DNA of 64,000 nt from Bradyrhizobium sp. (GTDB lineage Bacteria > Pseudomonadota > Alphaproteobacteria > Rhizobiales > Xanthobacteraceae): positions 1 to 64,000 of the forward strand of contig NZ_JAURXB010000093.1 of the NCBI RefSeq assembly GCF_030654605.1. The letters are read 5' to 3'. Position numbers and translations under genes: made by a program. Position 1 is the first letter of the stretch. Each line of letters opens with the position of its first letter. Of the stretch, positions 24,859 to 34,735 are shown one piece after another. Below the pieces are notes generated by a model. That model worked only from the letters and a program-made list of their open reading frames with translations. It made no database searches and was not told the DNA's origin.

Positions 24859-27549
24859 ATGACGGAACAACCGACCGCCCTGCTGAACTTCCCCCGCCAG
24901 GTCAGCGGCAACCCGATCCGCTGGCTCATCGTCGGCGGCGGATTCCTGATCGCCGCCATCGCCGTCGGCGCCACCGTCATGGCCGGCCATTTTCGCGAAC
25001 GCGCGCTGAACAGCAGCGCCCGCGAACTCGAAAACACCGTGCTGTTGCTGGCCCGTCATTTCGACCAGCAACTGCAGGATTTCGGCGCGATCCAGCAGGA
25101 CGTCGCCACCTTCGTGCAGACCGCCGGCATCGAAACCCGCGAACACTACAAGCGACGGATGTCGAGCGCGGACATTCACCAGATGCTCAAGGCCAAGATC
25201 GACGCATTTTCCTATGTCGGCAGCATCAATCTGTTCGATGCGGACGGCGTGATGATCAACTCCTCCACCGGCTGGCCGGCGCGGCCCGTCAACATCGCCG
25301 ACCGGTCTTTTTTCAAGACCTTCAAGTCGGACCCCAAATCTCCTCCGCTGCTGGTCGAACCGGTCTACAGCCGCGTCACCGGCGCCTGGACCACCGTGCT
25401 TGCGCGCAAGCTGACCGGGCCCAACGGCGAATTGCTGGGCATGATCGGCAGAGGCATCGAGCCCGCCAGCTTCGCGAAGTTCTTCCAGTCGGTGGCGCTG
25501 GGGCAGGATGCGACGATAGCGATGCACCATCGCGACGGCACGCTGCTGGCCCGTCATCCTCATGTCGAGGAGATGGTCGGCCGCAATTTCAGGACCGGTC
25601 CGGCGCATCAGCAGGCGTTGTTCGACAAGGAGCACGGCTCCACCCGGCTGGCCAGTCCGATGGACGGCCGCGACCGGTTGATTGCGTCCCGCACCCTTGC
25701 CAACTTTCCCATCGTGATCATCGCGTCGACGACGGTCGCGACGGCGCTGGCCGACTGGCAGCAGCAGATGGTCTTTCTGGTCATCGTGGCCGGACTTTTC
25801 GTCCTCGTGATCGCCGTCCTGCTGTTTCTGGTGGTGCGCAAGCTGTCACGGCAGCATCTGGCGTCGCAGCAGCGGCTCCGACTGGAAAAGCAACGGCTGG
25901 ATACGGCCGTCAACAACATGATGCAGGGCCTGCTGCTGTTCGATTCGTCGCAGCGGCTCGTGATCTGCAACCAGCGCTACATCGACATGTACGGCCTGTC
26001 GCGGGAGGTGATAAAACCCGGCTGCAGTTTCCGCGCGGTGGTCGCCCATCGAAGGGCCACCGGATCGTTCGTCGGCGACGTCGATGCCTATTGCACCCGC
26101 GTCCTGCGCGACATCGCGCAGCGACAGGCCATGGTCATCGAGAGGCCCGACGGACGTTCGATCGAGATCACCAACGAGCCGCTCGCCGACGGCGGATGGG
26201 TGGCGACCCACGAGGACATCACCGAGCGACGGCGCGCCGAGGCGCGCATCACCCATCTGGCGCATTATGACGCGCTGACCGATCTGCCGAACCGCACCTT
26301 GTTCCATGACCGGCTGAAGGGCGAATTCGCGACCCTCGCCGCCGGCGAACAGTTCGCGGTGCTCTACCTCGACATCGACGAATTCAAGAGCGTCAATGAT
26401 TCGCTCGGACATCAGATCGGCGACGAACTGCTGAAGTCGGTGGCCGTCACCCTGCGGAGATGCACCGGATCGAGCAATTTCGTCGCGCGCCTGGGCGGCG
26501 ACGAATTTGCGATCATTCAGACCGCGGTCAACTCCGTTGCCGACGTCACCGAACTGGTGGCGCGGGTGTTCGATGCGATCCGGCAGCCCTACGAATGCCT
26601 CGGTCACCAGGTCACCACCGACGCCAGCATCGGCATTGCGCTGGCGCCGCAACACGGCGCCGATTTCGACCAGATCCTGAAGAACGCGGATCTGGCGATG
26701 TATGCCGCCAAGGCCGCCGGGCGCCGTACCCATCGCTTCTTCGAGCCGGAGATGGACGCCAGGGTCAAGGCGCGGCGCAGCCTGGAAATGGACCTGCGTC
26801 AGGCCATCTCCGACGGCGGGTTCGAGGTTCAGTATCAGCCCTGCGTCAACCTTCGTGACAACAGGATCTCCGGCTGCGAGGCGCTGGTGCGCTGGCGCCA
26901 CCCCGAACGCGGCGTGATTTCGCCCGCCGAGTTCATTCCGATCGCGGAAGACACCGGCCTGATCAATCATCTCGGCGAATGGGTGCTGACCACGGCCTGC
27001 GTGGAGGCCGCGACCTGGCCCGACGAAATCAGCATCGCGGTCAACGTCTCGCCGGTCCAGTTCAGGAGCGGCACCTTCGCGTTGAAGGTGCTGGCGGCAC
27101 TTGCCGCCTCCGGCCTGCCGGCGAGCCGGCTCGAACTGGAGATCACCGAAGCCGTCCTCATTCGCGACGACGAGGCCGCGCTCGCCATCCTGCATCAGCT
27201 TCGCGCCATCGGCGTGCGCATCGCGCTCGACGATTTCGGCACCGGGTATTCCTCGCTGAGCTACCTGCACAAGTTCCCATTCGACAAGATCAAGATCGAC
27301 CGTTGCTTCATCAACGACATCGCCGACGCCAGCGGAACTTCCAGCATCGTGAAGGCGGTGGTGGATATCGCCGCGGCCCGCAACATGATCACGATCGCCG
27401 AAGGCGTCGAGACCGAGCAGCAACGCGAAATGCTGCGCGCGCTCGGCTGCTGCGAAATGCAGGGCTGGCTGTTCAGTCCGGCCAGGACCGCCGCCGACAT
27501 CCGGCAGCTGTTCTTCGCGCACCGCAAGAAATTCGCCGCCGTGGCCTGA
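24859..27549 (+). CDS. Cache-sensor/PAS/GGDEF/EAL cyclic-di-GMP protein
   Basis: Two TM segments around a Cache-like periplasmic domain, GGDEF (LARLGGDEFAII) and EAL (CEALVRWRHPE ... DDFGTGYSSLSYL) intact. Confidence 0.93.
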   Translation: MTEQPTALLNFPRQVSGNPIRWLIVGGGFLIAAIAVGATVMAGHFRERALNSSARELENTVLLLARHFDQQLQDFGAIQQDVATFVQTAGIETREHYKRRMSSADIHQMLKAKIDAFSYVGSINLFDADGVMINSSTGWPARPVNIADRSFFKTFKSDPKSPPLLVEPVYSRVTGAWTTVLARKLTGPNGELLGMIGRGIEPASFAKFFQSVALGQDATIAMHHRDGTLLARHPHVEEMVGRNFRTGPAHQQALFDKEHGSTRLASPMDGRDRLIASRTLANFPIVIIASTTVATALADWQQQMVFLVIVAGLFVLVIAVLLFLVVRKLSRQHLASQQRLRLEKQRLDTAVNNMMQGLLLFDSSQRLVICNQRYIDMYGLSREVIKPGCSFRAVVAHRRATGSFVGDVDAYCTRVLRDIAQRQAMVIERPDGRSIEITNEPLADGGWVATHEDITERRRAEARITHLAHYDALTDLPNRTLFHDRLKGEFATLAAGEQFAVLYLDIDEFKSVNDSLGHQIGDELLKSVAVTLRRCTGSSNFVARLGGDEFAIIQTAVNSVADVTELVARVFDAIRQPYECLGHQVTTDASIGIALAPQHGADFDQILKNADLAMYAAKAAGRRTHRFFEPEMDARVKARRSLEMDLRQAISDGGFEVQYQPCVNLRDNRISGCEALVRWRHPERGVISPAEFIPIAEDTGLINHLGEWVLTTACVEAATWPDEISIAVNVSPVQFRSGTFALKVLAALAASGLPASRLELEITEAVLIRDDEAALAILHQLRAIGVRIALDDFGTGYSSLSYLHKFPFDKIKIDRCFINDIADASGTSSIVKAVVDIAAARNMITIAEGVETEQQREMLRALGCCEMQGWLFSPARTAADIRQLFFAHRKKFAAVA

Positions 27550-27572
27550 GCCGCGGGCTCTAATCATAGCTG

Positions 27573-27680
27573 CCCATCCTTCGAGACGGCCACGTCGTGG
27601 CCTCCTCAGGATGAGGTCAACTTGTTGCAACATCACGACCTCATGCTGAGGAGCTAGCAACGCGGGCGTCTCGAAGCATG
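27573..27680. repeat. Intergenic inverted repeat (CATCCTTCGAGACG ... CTCCTCAGGATGAGG family)
   Basis: CATCCTTCGAGACG ... CCTCAGGATGAGGT ... ACCTCATGCTGAGGAG ... CGTCTCGAAGCATG. Confidence 0.75.
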
Positions 27681-27722
27681 GACCGCAAGCAACTCACCGA
27701 TCTTCCGTGGTCAGTACTAGCT

Positions 27723-28907
27723 TCAGGACACCTTGCCCGGATCGCGCAGGCCGTTCTGGAAGGTCGAGGGCTGGGTGCCGAACCCGCGCTTGTCGCGGGT
27801 GCCGAGCCAGTAGCCGAACTGCGGCGGGACGTTGCGGAACGGACCTTCGACGCCCAGTTTCAGCGCGGCGTCCATCGGCCAGTTCGGATTGTTGAGAATC
27901 TCGCGTCCGACCGCGATCAGGTCGGCCTGCCCATCGCGCAGGATCTGCTCGGCCTGGTCGCCGTGGATGATGAGGCCGACCGCCATGGTCATGATGTCGG
28001 CATGCCGCCTCACATATTCGGACAGCGGCACCTGATAGCTGTATTTTATCTCCTTGCCGAGGATCGGCGCCACGTCGGTGATGCCGCCGGACGAGCAGTC
28101 GATGACGTCGACGCCCTTCGGTTTGAGAATGGTCGCCAGCCGCGCGCTCTGTTCCGGGCCCCACCCCGCATTGTCCTCCACCGACAGCCGCACGAACAGC
28201 GGCTTGTGCTGCGGCCAGTGCATCCGCACCGCTTCGGTCACCTCGGTGATGAATCGCATCCGGTTCAATTCGGAGCCGCCATATTCGTCCGAACGCTGGT
28301 TGGATTTTTCCGACAGGAACTCGTGCACGAGATAGCCGTGGGCGCCGTGCAGCTCCAGCACGTCGAAGCCGGCCGCATCGGCGCGCCGCGCCGCCTCGCC
28401 CCAGGCCTGCACCAGGTCCTTCACCTCGTGGCGCTCCAGCGCGCGGGGCACCGGCCATTTCTCGCTATGGGCGATCGCGCTCGGCGCCACCGGCGTCCAT
28501 TCGTCCCAGTCGTCGATCACGGCGTCGACCTCTGCTGTTCGCTGCAGCGGCCGGTCGCCTTCCCACGGACGGGTGGCGCGCGCCTTGCGGCCGGAGTGGC
28601 CGAGCTGGATGCCGACTGCGGCGTTCTGCTGCTTGATGAATTTGACGAGGCGCCCGAGCGGCTCGATGAATTTGTCGTCCCAGATCCCGAGATCGCCGAC
28701 GGTGCCGCAGCCGCGCCGCTCCACCTTGGTCGATTCGACGACGACGAGGCCGGCGCCGCCGGCGGCGAATTTGCCGGCATTCATCAGATGCCAGTCGGTC
28801 GGAAACCCCTTGATCGCGGAATACTGGTGCATCGGCGGCACCACGATGCGGTTCTTCAATTCGACGCCGCGGATGGTCAGCGGTGAAAACAGCAGCGGTT
28901 CGGACAT
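27723..28907 (-). CDS. Old yellow enzyme-type NADH:flavin oxidoreductase (NamA/YqjM-like)
   Basis: LFSPLTIRGVELKNRIVVPPMHQYSA; QLGHSGRKA; HGAHGYLVHEFLSEKSNQRSDEYGG. Confidence 0.95.
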   Translation of the reverse strand: MSEPLLFSPLTIRGVELKNRIVVPPMHQYSAIKGFPTDWHLMNAGKFAAGGAGLVVVESTKVERRGCGTVGDLGIWDDKFIEPLGRLVKFIKQQNAAVGIQLGHSGRKARATRPWEGDRPLQRTAEVDAVIDDWDEWTPVAPSAIAHSEKWPVPRALERHEVKDLVQAWGEAARRADAAGFDVLELHGAHGYLVHEFLSEKSNQRSDEYGGSELNRMRFITEVTEAVRMHWPQHKPLFVRLSVEDNAGWGPEQSARLATILKPKGVDVIDCSSGGITDVAPILGKEIKYSYQVPLSEYVRRHADIMTMAVGLIIHGDQAEQILRDGQADLIAVGREILNNPNWPMDAALKLGVEGPFRNVPPQFGYWLGTRDKRGFGTQPSTFQNGLRDPGKVS

Positions 28908-29102
28908 GGGAACTTTCCTCGGTCACACCTGACATCGTTTCCCGGCTGCGCCGGGCGGTCACGCTTGGGTGCGAACGATATACGCGCCTGCAGCCGGCGG
29001 CAAAGACTTCATCGTTCGCGATACTGCCAAAACCGTCATTTGCGAGCTAACGGGTCGCGCGAACGCGCGCCCGATGACAGTCGAGTGTATCTCAACTCTC
29101 AA

Positions 29103-29236
29103 CGTCGTCCCTGCGAACGCAGGGACCCATACGCCGTGCCATCGATGTTGTCGGTGGCGTTAAAGGGCTTGTTGAATCGCTGCGCCATTGCATCAGACGA
29201 CCGGGGTTATGGGTCCCTGCGTTCGCAGGGACGACG
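29103..29236. repeat. 134-bp element with perfect 29-bp terminal inverted repeats, each arm itself palindromic
   Basis: CGTCGTCCCTGCGAACGCAGGGACCCATA at 29103 and its exact reverse complement ending at 29236. Confidence 0.85.
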
Positions 29237-29333
29237 CGAGAGAATACTTTCAAACAGCAAACACACTTTCGCGATCTCGCGGTTCGATCCACCCGAGGTT
29301 TGCTATCAAATTTCCTTGCCCTCCAATCAGAGG

Positions 29334-29780
29334 GCGCGGGGAATGCCGGGCGCCCGATGCGCCCGCTGCCACGTGTGCAATGGGTAGCGGGTAGAAGGCA
29401 CACGCGTTAGTCAGGTCACACCGGAATCGCCCGGCACTCCCCGCGCAATGGTTTACGGCTTATACGTGATCTCCTCGGTGAGCCCTGCACTTTTGCCACC
29501 GTCGCCTGCGGAACTGACCACAGGCTTGACACCTGCCATTGGGGTGTCGGAACCACACGATTTCGCCATCCACTTCAGGCGTCCTGGTCAAGAGCGCCAT
29601 CCGCGTCCATCGCAACCCCGTCCCGCATCGGTGACCTTGCGCAATGCCCCTCTGAATGGGACGGGATGGCTACTCTCATACCCCGGTTTTTATTTCTGTA
29701 AAACAGAAATGTTTTTTCTTATGGGGCTTGACTCTCTTTCTGTAAATCAGAAGTGATTTGCCCGTCGGGTAGTCACACAA
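29334..29780. other. Noncoding block of successive hairpins (candidate repeated element or structured RNA)
   Basis: 18/19-nt arms GCGCGGGGAATGCCGGGCG / CGCCCGGCACTCCCCGCGC; CCCGTCCC/GGGACGGG; ATTTCTGT-AAA-ACAGAAAT followed by GTTTTTT; second TTCTG-TAAAT-CAGAA. Confidence 0.6.
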
Positions 29781-29819
29781 CGTCACACAGCGTGGCGCAA
29801 GATGTAGGCCGCCCCTGCC

Positions 29820-30602
29820 CTATTCCTCCACCGTCCCCCGCAGCAGCCGGATGCCCTCCGCGAGCGCGCTTTGCATCAGCAGCGTGTCGACGCCATAGGC
29901 GATCATGCGAAAGCCTTTGGCGCGGAAGTCGCGCGCCCATTTCTCGTCGCCGGCGAGAAAGCCCGGCGTCTTGCCGTGTGCCGCGCAGGCTTCGACCAGA
30001 CGATCGACGGCCGCATGGAATATCGGATGGTCGAACTGCGCCGGGATGCCCAGGAAATTGGTCAGATCGAAGTGGCCGAGCCAGACCACGTCGACGCCGT
30101 CGACGGCCGCGATCGCATCGACGTTCTCGACACCTCGGGCGGTCTCGACCAGCGCGATCACCATGGTGCGCGCGTTGGCCTGCGCGATCTTGTCGGTCAC
30201 GGCGCCGTCCGCGTAGTCGTCGTGACCGGCGACACCGAATGCGGCGCCGCGACGCCCTGCCGGCGGATATCGCGTGCAGTCGACGATCGCCTGCGCCTGC
30301 TCCGCCGTTTCGACCATCGGCACCATGATGCCCATCGCGCCGATATCGAGCGCGCGCGCGACGTGGTGATAGTCGCCGGAGGGAACGCGCACCAGGGGCA
30401 CCAGATCGAGCCCGCGGCAGAATGCGAACTGGGCCTTCATCGTCTCGAAGCCGACGCCCGAATGCTCCATGTCATAGAGAATGAATTCGGCGCCGGCCGC
30501 GCGGCAGATCGCGGGGTAGCCGGGCGTAAAAAACTCGAATGTCATGGTGCCGAACGCACAACCGCCGGCCGCCAGCCGCGGTTTCAATGGATTTGGGCGC
30601 AA
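29820..30602 (-). CDS. HpcH/HpaI aldolase/citrate lyase family protein, probable TTG start
   Basis: FILYDMEHSGVGFETMKAQ, MVPMVETAEQAQAIV, TDLLM-like core; GAGGAG-AACTCCG-TTG start at 30602 better than the upstream 406-aa extension. Confidence 0.88.
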   Translation of the reverse strand: MRPNPLKPRLAAGGCAFGTMTFEFFTPGYPAICRAAGAEFILYDMEHSGVGFETMKAQFAFCRGLDLVPLVRVPSGDYHHVARALDIGAMGIMVPMVETAEQAQAIVDCTRYPPAGRRGAAFGVAGHDDYADGAVTDKIAQANARTMVIALVETARGVENVDAIAAVDGVDVVWLGHFDLTNFLGIPAQFDHPIFHAAVDRLVEACAAHGKTPGFLAGDEKWARDFRAKGFRMIAYGVDTLLMQSALAEGIRLLRGTVEE

Positions 30603-30643
30603 CGGAGTTCTCCTCAATTGCGGATCGCCGCCGATCCCTGACG

Positions 30644-30889
30644 CTACCGCGGTCGGTCCTTGTACAAGCCCAACACCGCGACCAGCGCGCTGGCGCTTGC
30701 GATCAGGAACAGGCCGGACAGCAGCGGTCCCTCGACCCCCCAATGCAGGTAGCGGGCGAGATCGTAGAACACGTAGGCGCCGAAGGTGAATGCCAGACCG
30801 TACATGTAAGGGCGGCCCTGGCGCGCCGCGAGAACCGCGACGATCATGACCGCGAATTCCAGAATGATCGAGATGATGAGCATCCGCAA
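30644..30889 (-). CDS. Small hypothetical membrane protein
   Basis: 81 aa, three hydrophobic segments. Confidence 0.6.
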   Translation of the reverse strand: MRMLIISIILEFAVMIVAVLAARQGRPYMYGLAFTFGAYVFYDLARYLHWGVEGPLLSGLFLIASASALVAVLGLYKDRPR

Positions 30890-30955
30890 CGCTACGGCGT
30901 GAGCTTGCAGGCGTCAATGCGGTGAGAGCGAGAACCATGGGCGACCCACCCCGCT

Positions 30956-31104
30956 TCCTCATGGTGAGGAGCGCGTCCGGCAGCGCGCTCGCGCTGTCCG
31001 GCGCGCGTCTCGAACCATCTGGCACATCGCCCGCCGCCATGCTTCGAGACGCTTGTCATCGGACCGCGCTGCGCACGGATCCGCTGGCAAGCTCCTCAGC
31101 ATGA
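30956..31104. repeat. Second copy of the CTTCGAGACGC/CTCCTCAGCATGAGG intergenic repeat family
   Basis: CCTCATGGTGAGGAGCGCG ... CGTCTCGAACCAT ... ATGCTTCGAGACG ... CTCCTCAGCATGAGG. Confidence 0.75.
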
Positions 31105-31264
31105 GGTCCGCGTGGTGTTGCGGCAAAGCAAGGATCCTGACATTTGTTCCCCTTGAACAGCCCACCCTTGCGTGATTATCTTGATCGATCCCGGGTCATC
31201 GGCAACCGCCCGGTCAGCTGCGCGCAGCCAAGCGTTGTCTCGCTCCATTTTTCGGAGATGAGAC

Positions 31265-32476
31265 ATGGTGGGCAGCTCGATCAAGACTCCTCCCGATATT
31301 CTCCGCCTGTACTTCGCCCGCGCGCTGCGCGGCTTCGGCGACGGCTTTGCCATTATCATCTTGCCGGTCTACCTCTCGGCCATGGGCTTCAGCCCGCAAC
31401 AGATCGGCATCGTCGCCAGCGCCTCGCTGCTCGGGACTGCCGCCCTCACCTTGCTGACCGGCTTCATCGCGCCGCGGTTCGAACTGCGCAGCCTGTTTCT
31501 CGCCGGTGCGGCGCTGATCGTTTTCACCGGCCTGGTATTTCCGGCCGCCGAGACGTTCGCCTTTGTGCTGCTGATTGCCTTCATTGGCAGCATCAATCCG
31601 TCCGGCGGCGATTCCGGCATGCTGGTGCCGCTCGAACACGCGCTGCTGACGCGGGAGACCGCGGCCCGCGACCGCACCGCCATCTTTGCCCGCTACAGCC
31701 TGATCGGCGCGCTGACCGCGGCGGTCGGATCGCTGGCGGCGGCCTTGCCGGAGCAGATCGCTTCGCTCGGATGGTCGCGGTTATCCGCCATCAAGCTGAT
31801 GTTCTATCTGTATGCCGTGCTGGGACTGCTCGCGGCGCTGCTGTACCGGCGCCTGCCGCGCGACCACAGCCACATCGCCAACGCGCCCAAGAGCGCACTC
31901 GGGCCATCGAAAGGCATCGTCTACCGGCTGGCGGCGCTGTTCAGCATGGACGCTTTTGCCGGCGGTTTCGTCGTCCAGTCGCTGCTGGCGCTGTGGCTGT
32001 TCCAGCGCTTCGACCTGTCGCTGGAAGCCGCCAGCGTCTATTTCTTCGCCTCCAGCCTGCTTGGCGCGTTCTCGTTCCCGGTCGCCGCGTGGCTCGCCGG
32101 GCGGATCGGCCTGATCAACACCATGGTGTACACGCACATTCCCTCCAGCCTCTGCCTGATCGCGGCGGCGTTCTCAAGCGACCTCACCGTGGTGCTGACG
32201 CTGCTGCTGGTGCGCTCTGCGCTGTCGCAGATGGACGTGCCGACGCGGTCATCCTACGTGATGGCCGTGGTGACGCCGGCCGAGCGCACCGCCGCCGCCA
32301 GCGTCACCGCGGTGCCGCGCAGCCTCGCCTCCTCGATAAGCCCCGCCATCGCCGGCTTCATGCTGGCCGGACCGTTTTCGGGATTGCCGCTGGTGGTGTG
32401 CGGATGTCTGAAGATCGGCTACGATCTGGCGCTGCTGCGGATGTTCCGGCATACCCTGCCGCCGGAGGAAATATGA
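31265..32476 (+). CDS. MFS transporter
   Basis: 403 aa polytopic protein; GFGDGFAIIILPVYLSAMGFSPQQIG. Confidence 0.88.
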   Translation: MVGSSIKTPPDILRLYFARALRGFGDGFAIIILPVYLSAMGFSPQQIGIVASASLLGTAALTLLTGFIAPRFELRSLFLAGAALIVFTGLVFPAAETFAFVLLIAFIGSINPSGGDSGMLVPLEHALLTRETAARDRTAIFARYSLIGALTAAVGSLAAALPEQIASLGWSRLSAIKLMFYLYAVLGLLAALLYRRLPRDHSHIANAPKSALGPSKGIVYRLAALFSMDAFAGGFVVQSLLALWLFQRFDLSLEAASVYFFASSLLGAFSFPVAAWLAGRIGLINTMVYTHIPSSLCLIAAAFSSDLTVVLTLLLVRSALSQMDVPTRSSYVMAVVTPAERTAAASVTAVPRSLASSISPAIAGFMLAGPFSGLPLVVCGCLKIGYDLALLRMFRHTLPPEEI

Positions 32477-32546
32477 CGCTTGCTTCGCAGCTTCACGTTG
32501 TCGCTGGCGGCGCGATACGGCAGAGCAGACCGAACCATAATACCAC

Positions 32547-34691
32547 ATGACACCTGCGCCACCGGGGATTACGCTGTGCCCGTTTGATGACGCGATCGCT
32601 ATTGACGGAAATTTCGAGCCGCTGTTTTTCGATGGGCCAGGGAACATGACGACGTTTGCCGCGGGGCTGCAACCGACTGACCCTCCGTCTGATGCGGCGA
32701 GTTCGGACTTATCTTCCTGGTCTCTGAAAAATTTCATCGAGACCACGCCGTCCTGCATGGCGATGTTCGATACCGGCATGCGCTATCTCGCCGTCAGCCC
32801 CCGATTCCTCGTCGACAATGAGATCAAGGGAGAAACGCAGCAGTCGATCGTCGGTCGCTCGGTCTTCGATTTTCGTCCCGTGACCGACAAGGCCCGGGAA
32901 ACCAATCACCGCGTGCTGTCAGGCGAAACACTCACCAAGGACGATTTTTGCCTTCGACGCTCCGATGGAACGGTGATCTGGATGCGCTGGCAAATGCAGC
33001 CATGGCGCCTGCCCGATCAGAGCGTCGGCGGCGCATTGCTGACCATGGAGACCGTCACGGCTCCCAACGAGGCAGCGGAGAGACTTGCCGCCAGTGAATC
33101 ACTGCTGCGCCTCAGTCAGGAAGCGGGCCATATCGGGAGCTACGACTGGGATATCGGGGGCGGCCCCAATTTGTGGTCCGACGAGCAATGCCGCCTGCAC
33201 GGCATCGAACCATCGGGCGCGCGGTCGATTTCGGTCGATGAATGGCGCAACCTGATGCATCCCGACGATCTGCCGATGCTCGAACAGAGGCTGGCCGACA
33301 TCATCGAAACCGGCGGTTCCGGGGAGCTCGAGCATCGCATTCGGGGCCCGAACGGCGTGCGCTGGATTTACAGTCGCGGACAGATCGTTGGTGGAGCGGG
33401 AAAGCCGACGCGCCTGATCGGAATCAACATGGACATCACCGAGCGCCGGAAGCTCGAAGATGATCTGCGCGAATTGACCCGGACGCTGGAGCAGCGTGTC
33501 GAGCAGGAAGTCGCGGCCAGGGAAGCCGCGCAGATCAAGCTGGCGCATGCGCAGAAAATTCGATCGATCGGCGAACTCACCGGCGGAGTCGCTCATGACT
33601 TCAACAACCTGCTGACGGTCATTACGGGAACGATCGACACGCTGGCGGACGGCGTTGCCGACCGCCCGCAGCTGGCGGCGATCGTTCAAATGATCGGATC
33701 GGCCGCCGACCGCGGCGCCAGGCTGACCTCGAGTTTGCTGGCGTTCGCACGAAAACAGCCGCTGCGGCCCCGGAGCACGGACGTCGAGGCGCTGATTGCG
33801 ACGACCTGCGACCTGCTGACGTCGGTGCTCGGCCGCCAGATCGAAATCGATTTTGCCAGGCGAGGCTACATCGGGACAGTGTTCGTCGATCCGGATCAGC
33901 TTTCGTCCGCGCTGGTCAATCTGGGGATCAACGCGCGCGACGCCATGCCAAACGGAGGCCGACTGACGATCGATGCCGATACGGTTGCCATCGATCAGGA
34001 CGAAGCTGCCGTCCGCGACCTTCCCGCGGGCAGCTATGTTGCCATCAGCGTCACCGATACGGGAACCGGGATCGACAAGGCCATTCAGAGCAAAATCTAT
34101 GAACCCTTCTTCAGCACCAAGGGCGTCGGCAAAGGCACCGGGCTCGGTCTCAGCATGGTGTACGGATTCGTCAAGCAGTCCGGCGGACACATCGACTTCG
34201 AAACCGCTGAGGGCAAGGGCACGACGTTCAGGCTGTATCTTCCGGTATCCGAGGATGAACCATCGTTGGCTGCCGAAAATTTCCAAAAACGGCTCCCTCG
34301 CGGCCACGAGACGATCCTCTGTGTCGAAGACGACGCCATCGTTCGTGATTTCGTCACGCAGCAACTACAGGCGCTGGGATACAAGACCATCGCCGCAAGT
34401 AACGCGACGGAAGCATTGAAGGAGGTCCGCAACGGACTGCCGATCGACCTCCTGTTCACGGATATCGTCATGCCCGGATCGACGGACGGCTGGCAACTGG
34501 CCGAACTCATCAGGCAGATGCGACCCGGGATCAAGGTGATGTATACGACCGGGTACTCGGATGTCAGCTCGGAACAGCTCAGTTCGGACGCCGGGATCGC
34601 GCTGCTCGAAAAGCCTTACCGGCTGTCGCGTCTCGCAGAAGTAGTTCGAAATGCCATCGATGATCCCGCACCGGTCGCGGGGGATCGGTGA
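32547..34691 (+). CDS. PAS-domain hybrid histidine kinase with C-terminal receiver
   Basis: GELTGGVAHDFNNLLTVITG H-box, GTGLGLSMVYGFVKQSGG, DLLFTDIVMPG receiver Asp. Confidence 0.95.
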   Translation: MTPAPPGITLCPFDDAIAIDGNFEPLFFDGPGNMTTFAAGLQPTDPPSDAASSDLSSWSLKNFIETTPSCMAMFDTGMRYLAVSPRFLVDNEIKGETQQSIVGRSVFDFRPVTDKARETNHRVLSGETLTKDDFCLRRSDGTVIWMRWQMQPWRLPDQSVGGALLTMETVTAPNEAAERLAASESLLRLSQEAGHIGSYDWDIGGGPNLWSDEQCRLHGIEPSGARSISVDEWRNLMHPDDLPMLEQRLADIIETGGSGELEHRIRGPNGVRWIYSRGQIVGGAGKPTRLIGINMDITERRKLEDDLRELTRTLEQRVEQEVAAREAAQIKLAHAQKIRSIGELTGGVAHDFNNLLTVITGTIDTLADGVADRPQLAAIVQMIGSAADRGARLTSSLLAFARKQPLRPRSTDVEALIATTCDLLTSVLGRQIEIDFARRGYIGTVFVDPDQLSSALVNLGINARDAMPNGGRLTIDADTVAIDQDEAAVRDLPAGSYVAISVTDTGTGIDKAIQSKIYEPFFSTKGVGKGTGLGLSMVYGFVKQSGGHIDFETAEGKGTTFRLYLPVSEDEPSLAAENFQKRLPRGHETILCVEDDAIVRDFVTQQLQALGYKTIAASNATEALKEVRNGLPIDLLFTDIVMPGSTDGWQLAELIRQMRPGIKVMYTTGYSDVSSEQLSSDAGIALLEKPYRLSRLAEVVRNAIDDPAPVAGDR

Positions 34692-34735
34692 GGGCAGCGG
34701 GACCATCCGCTGGGTTGCAACAAGGGGATTTTGTC

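Noticed and set aside
25846-27660. 604-aa minus-strand ORF opposite the GGDEF/EAL gene
   Set aside because: Antisense shadow of an intact c-di-GMP protein.
28965-29387. 140-aa plus-strand ORF
   Set aside because: Overlaps both arms of the 134-bp palindromic element and the first hairpin of the next block; not protein-like.
29448-29756. 102-aa plus-strand ORF in the 29.4-29.8 kb hairpin block
   Set aside because: Runs through several inverted repeats; sequence better explained as noncoding structured element.
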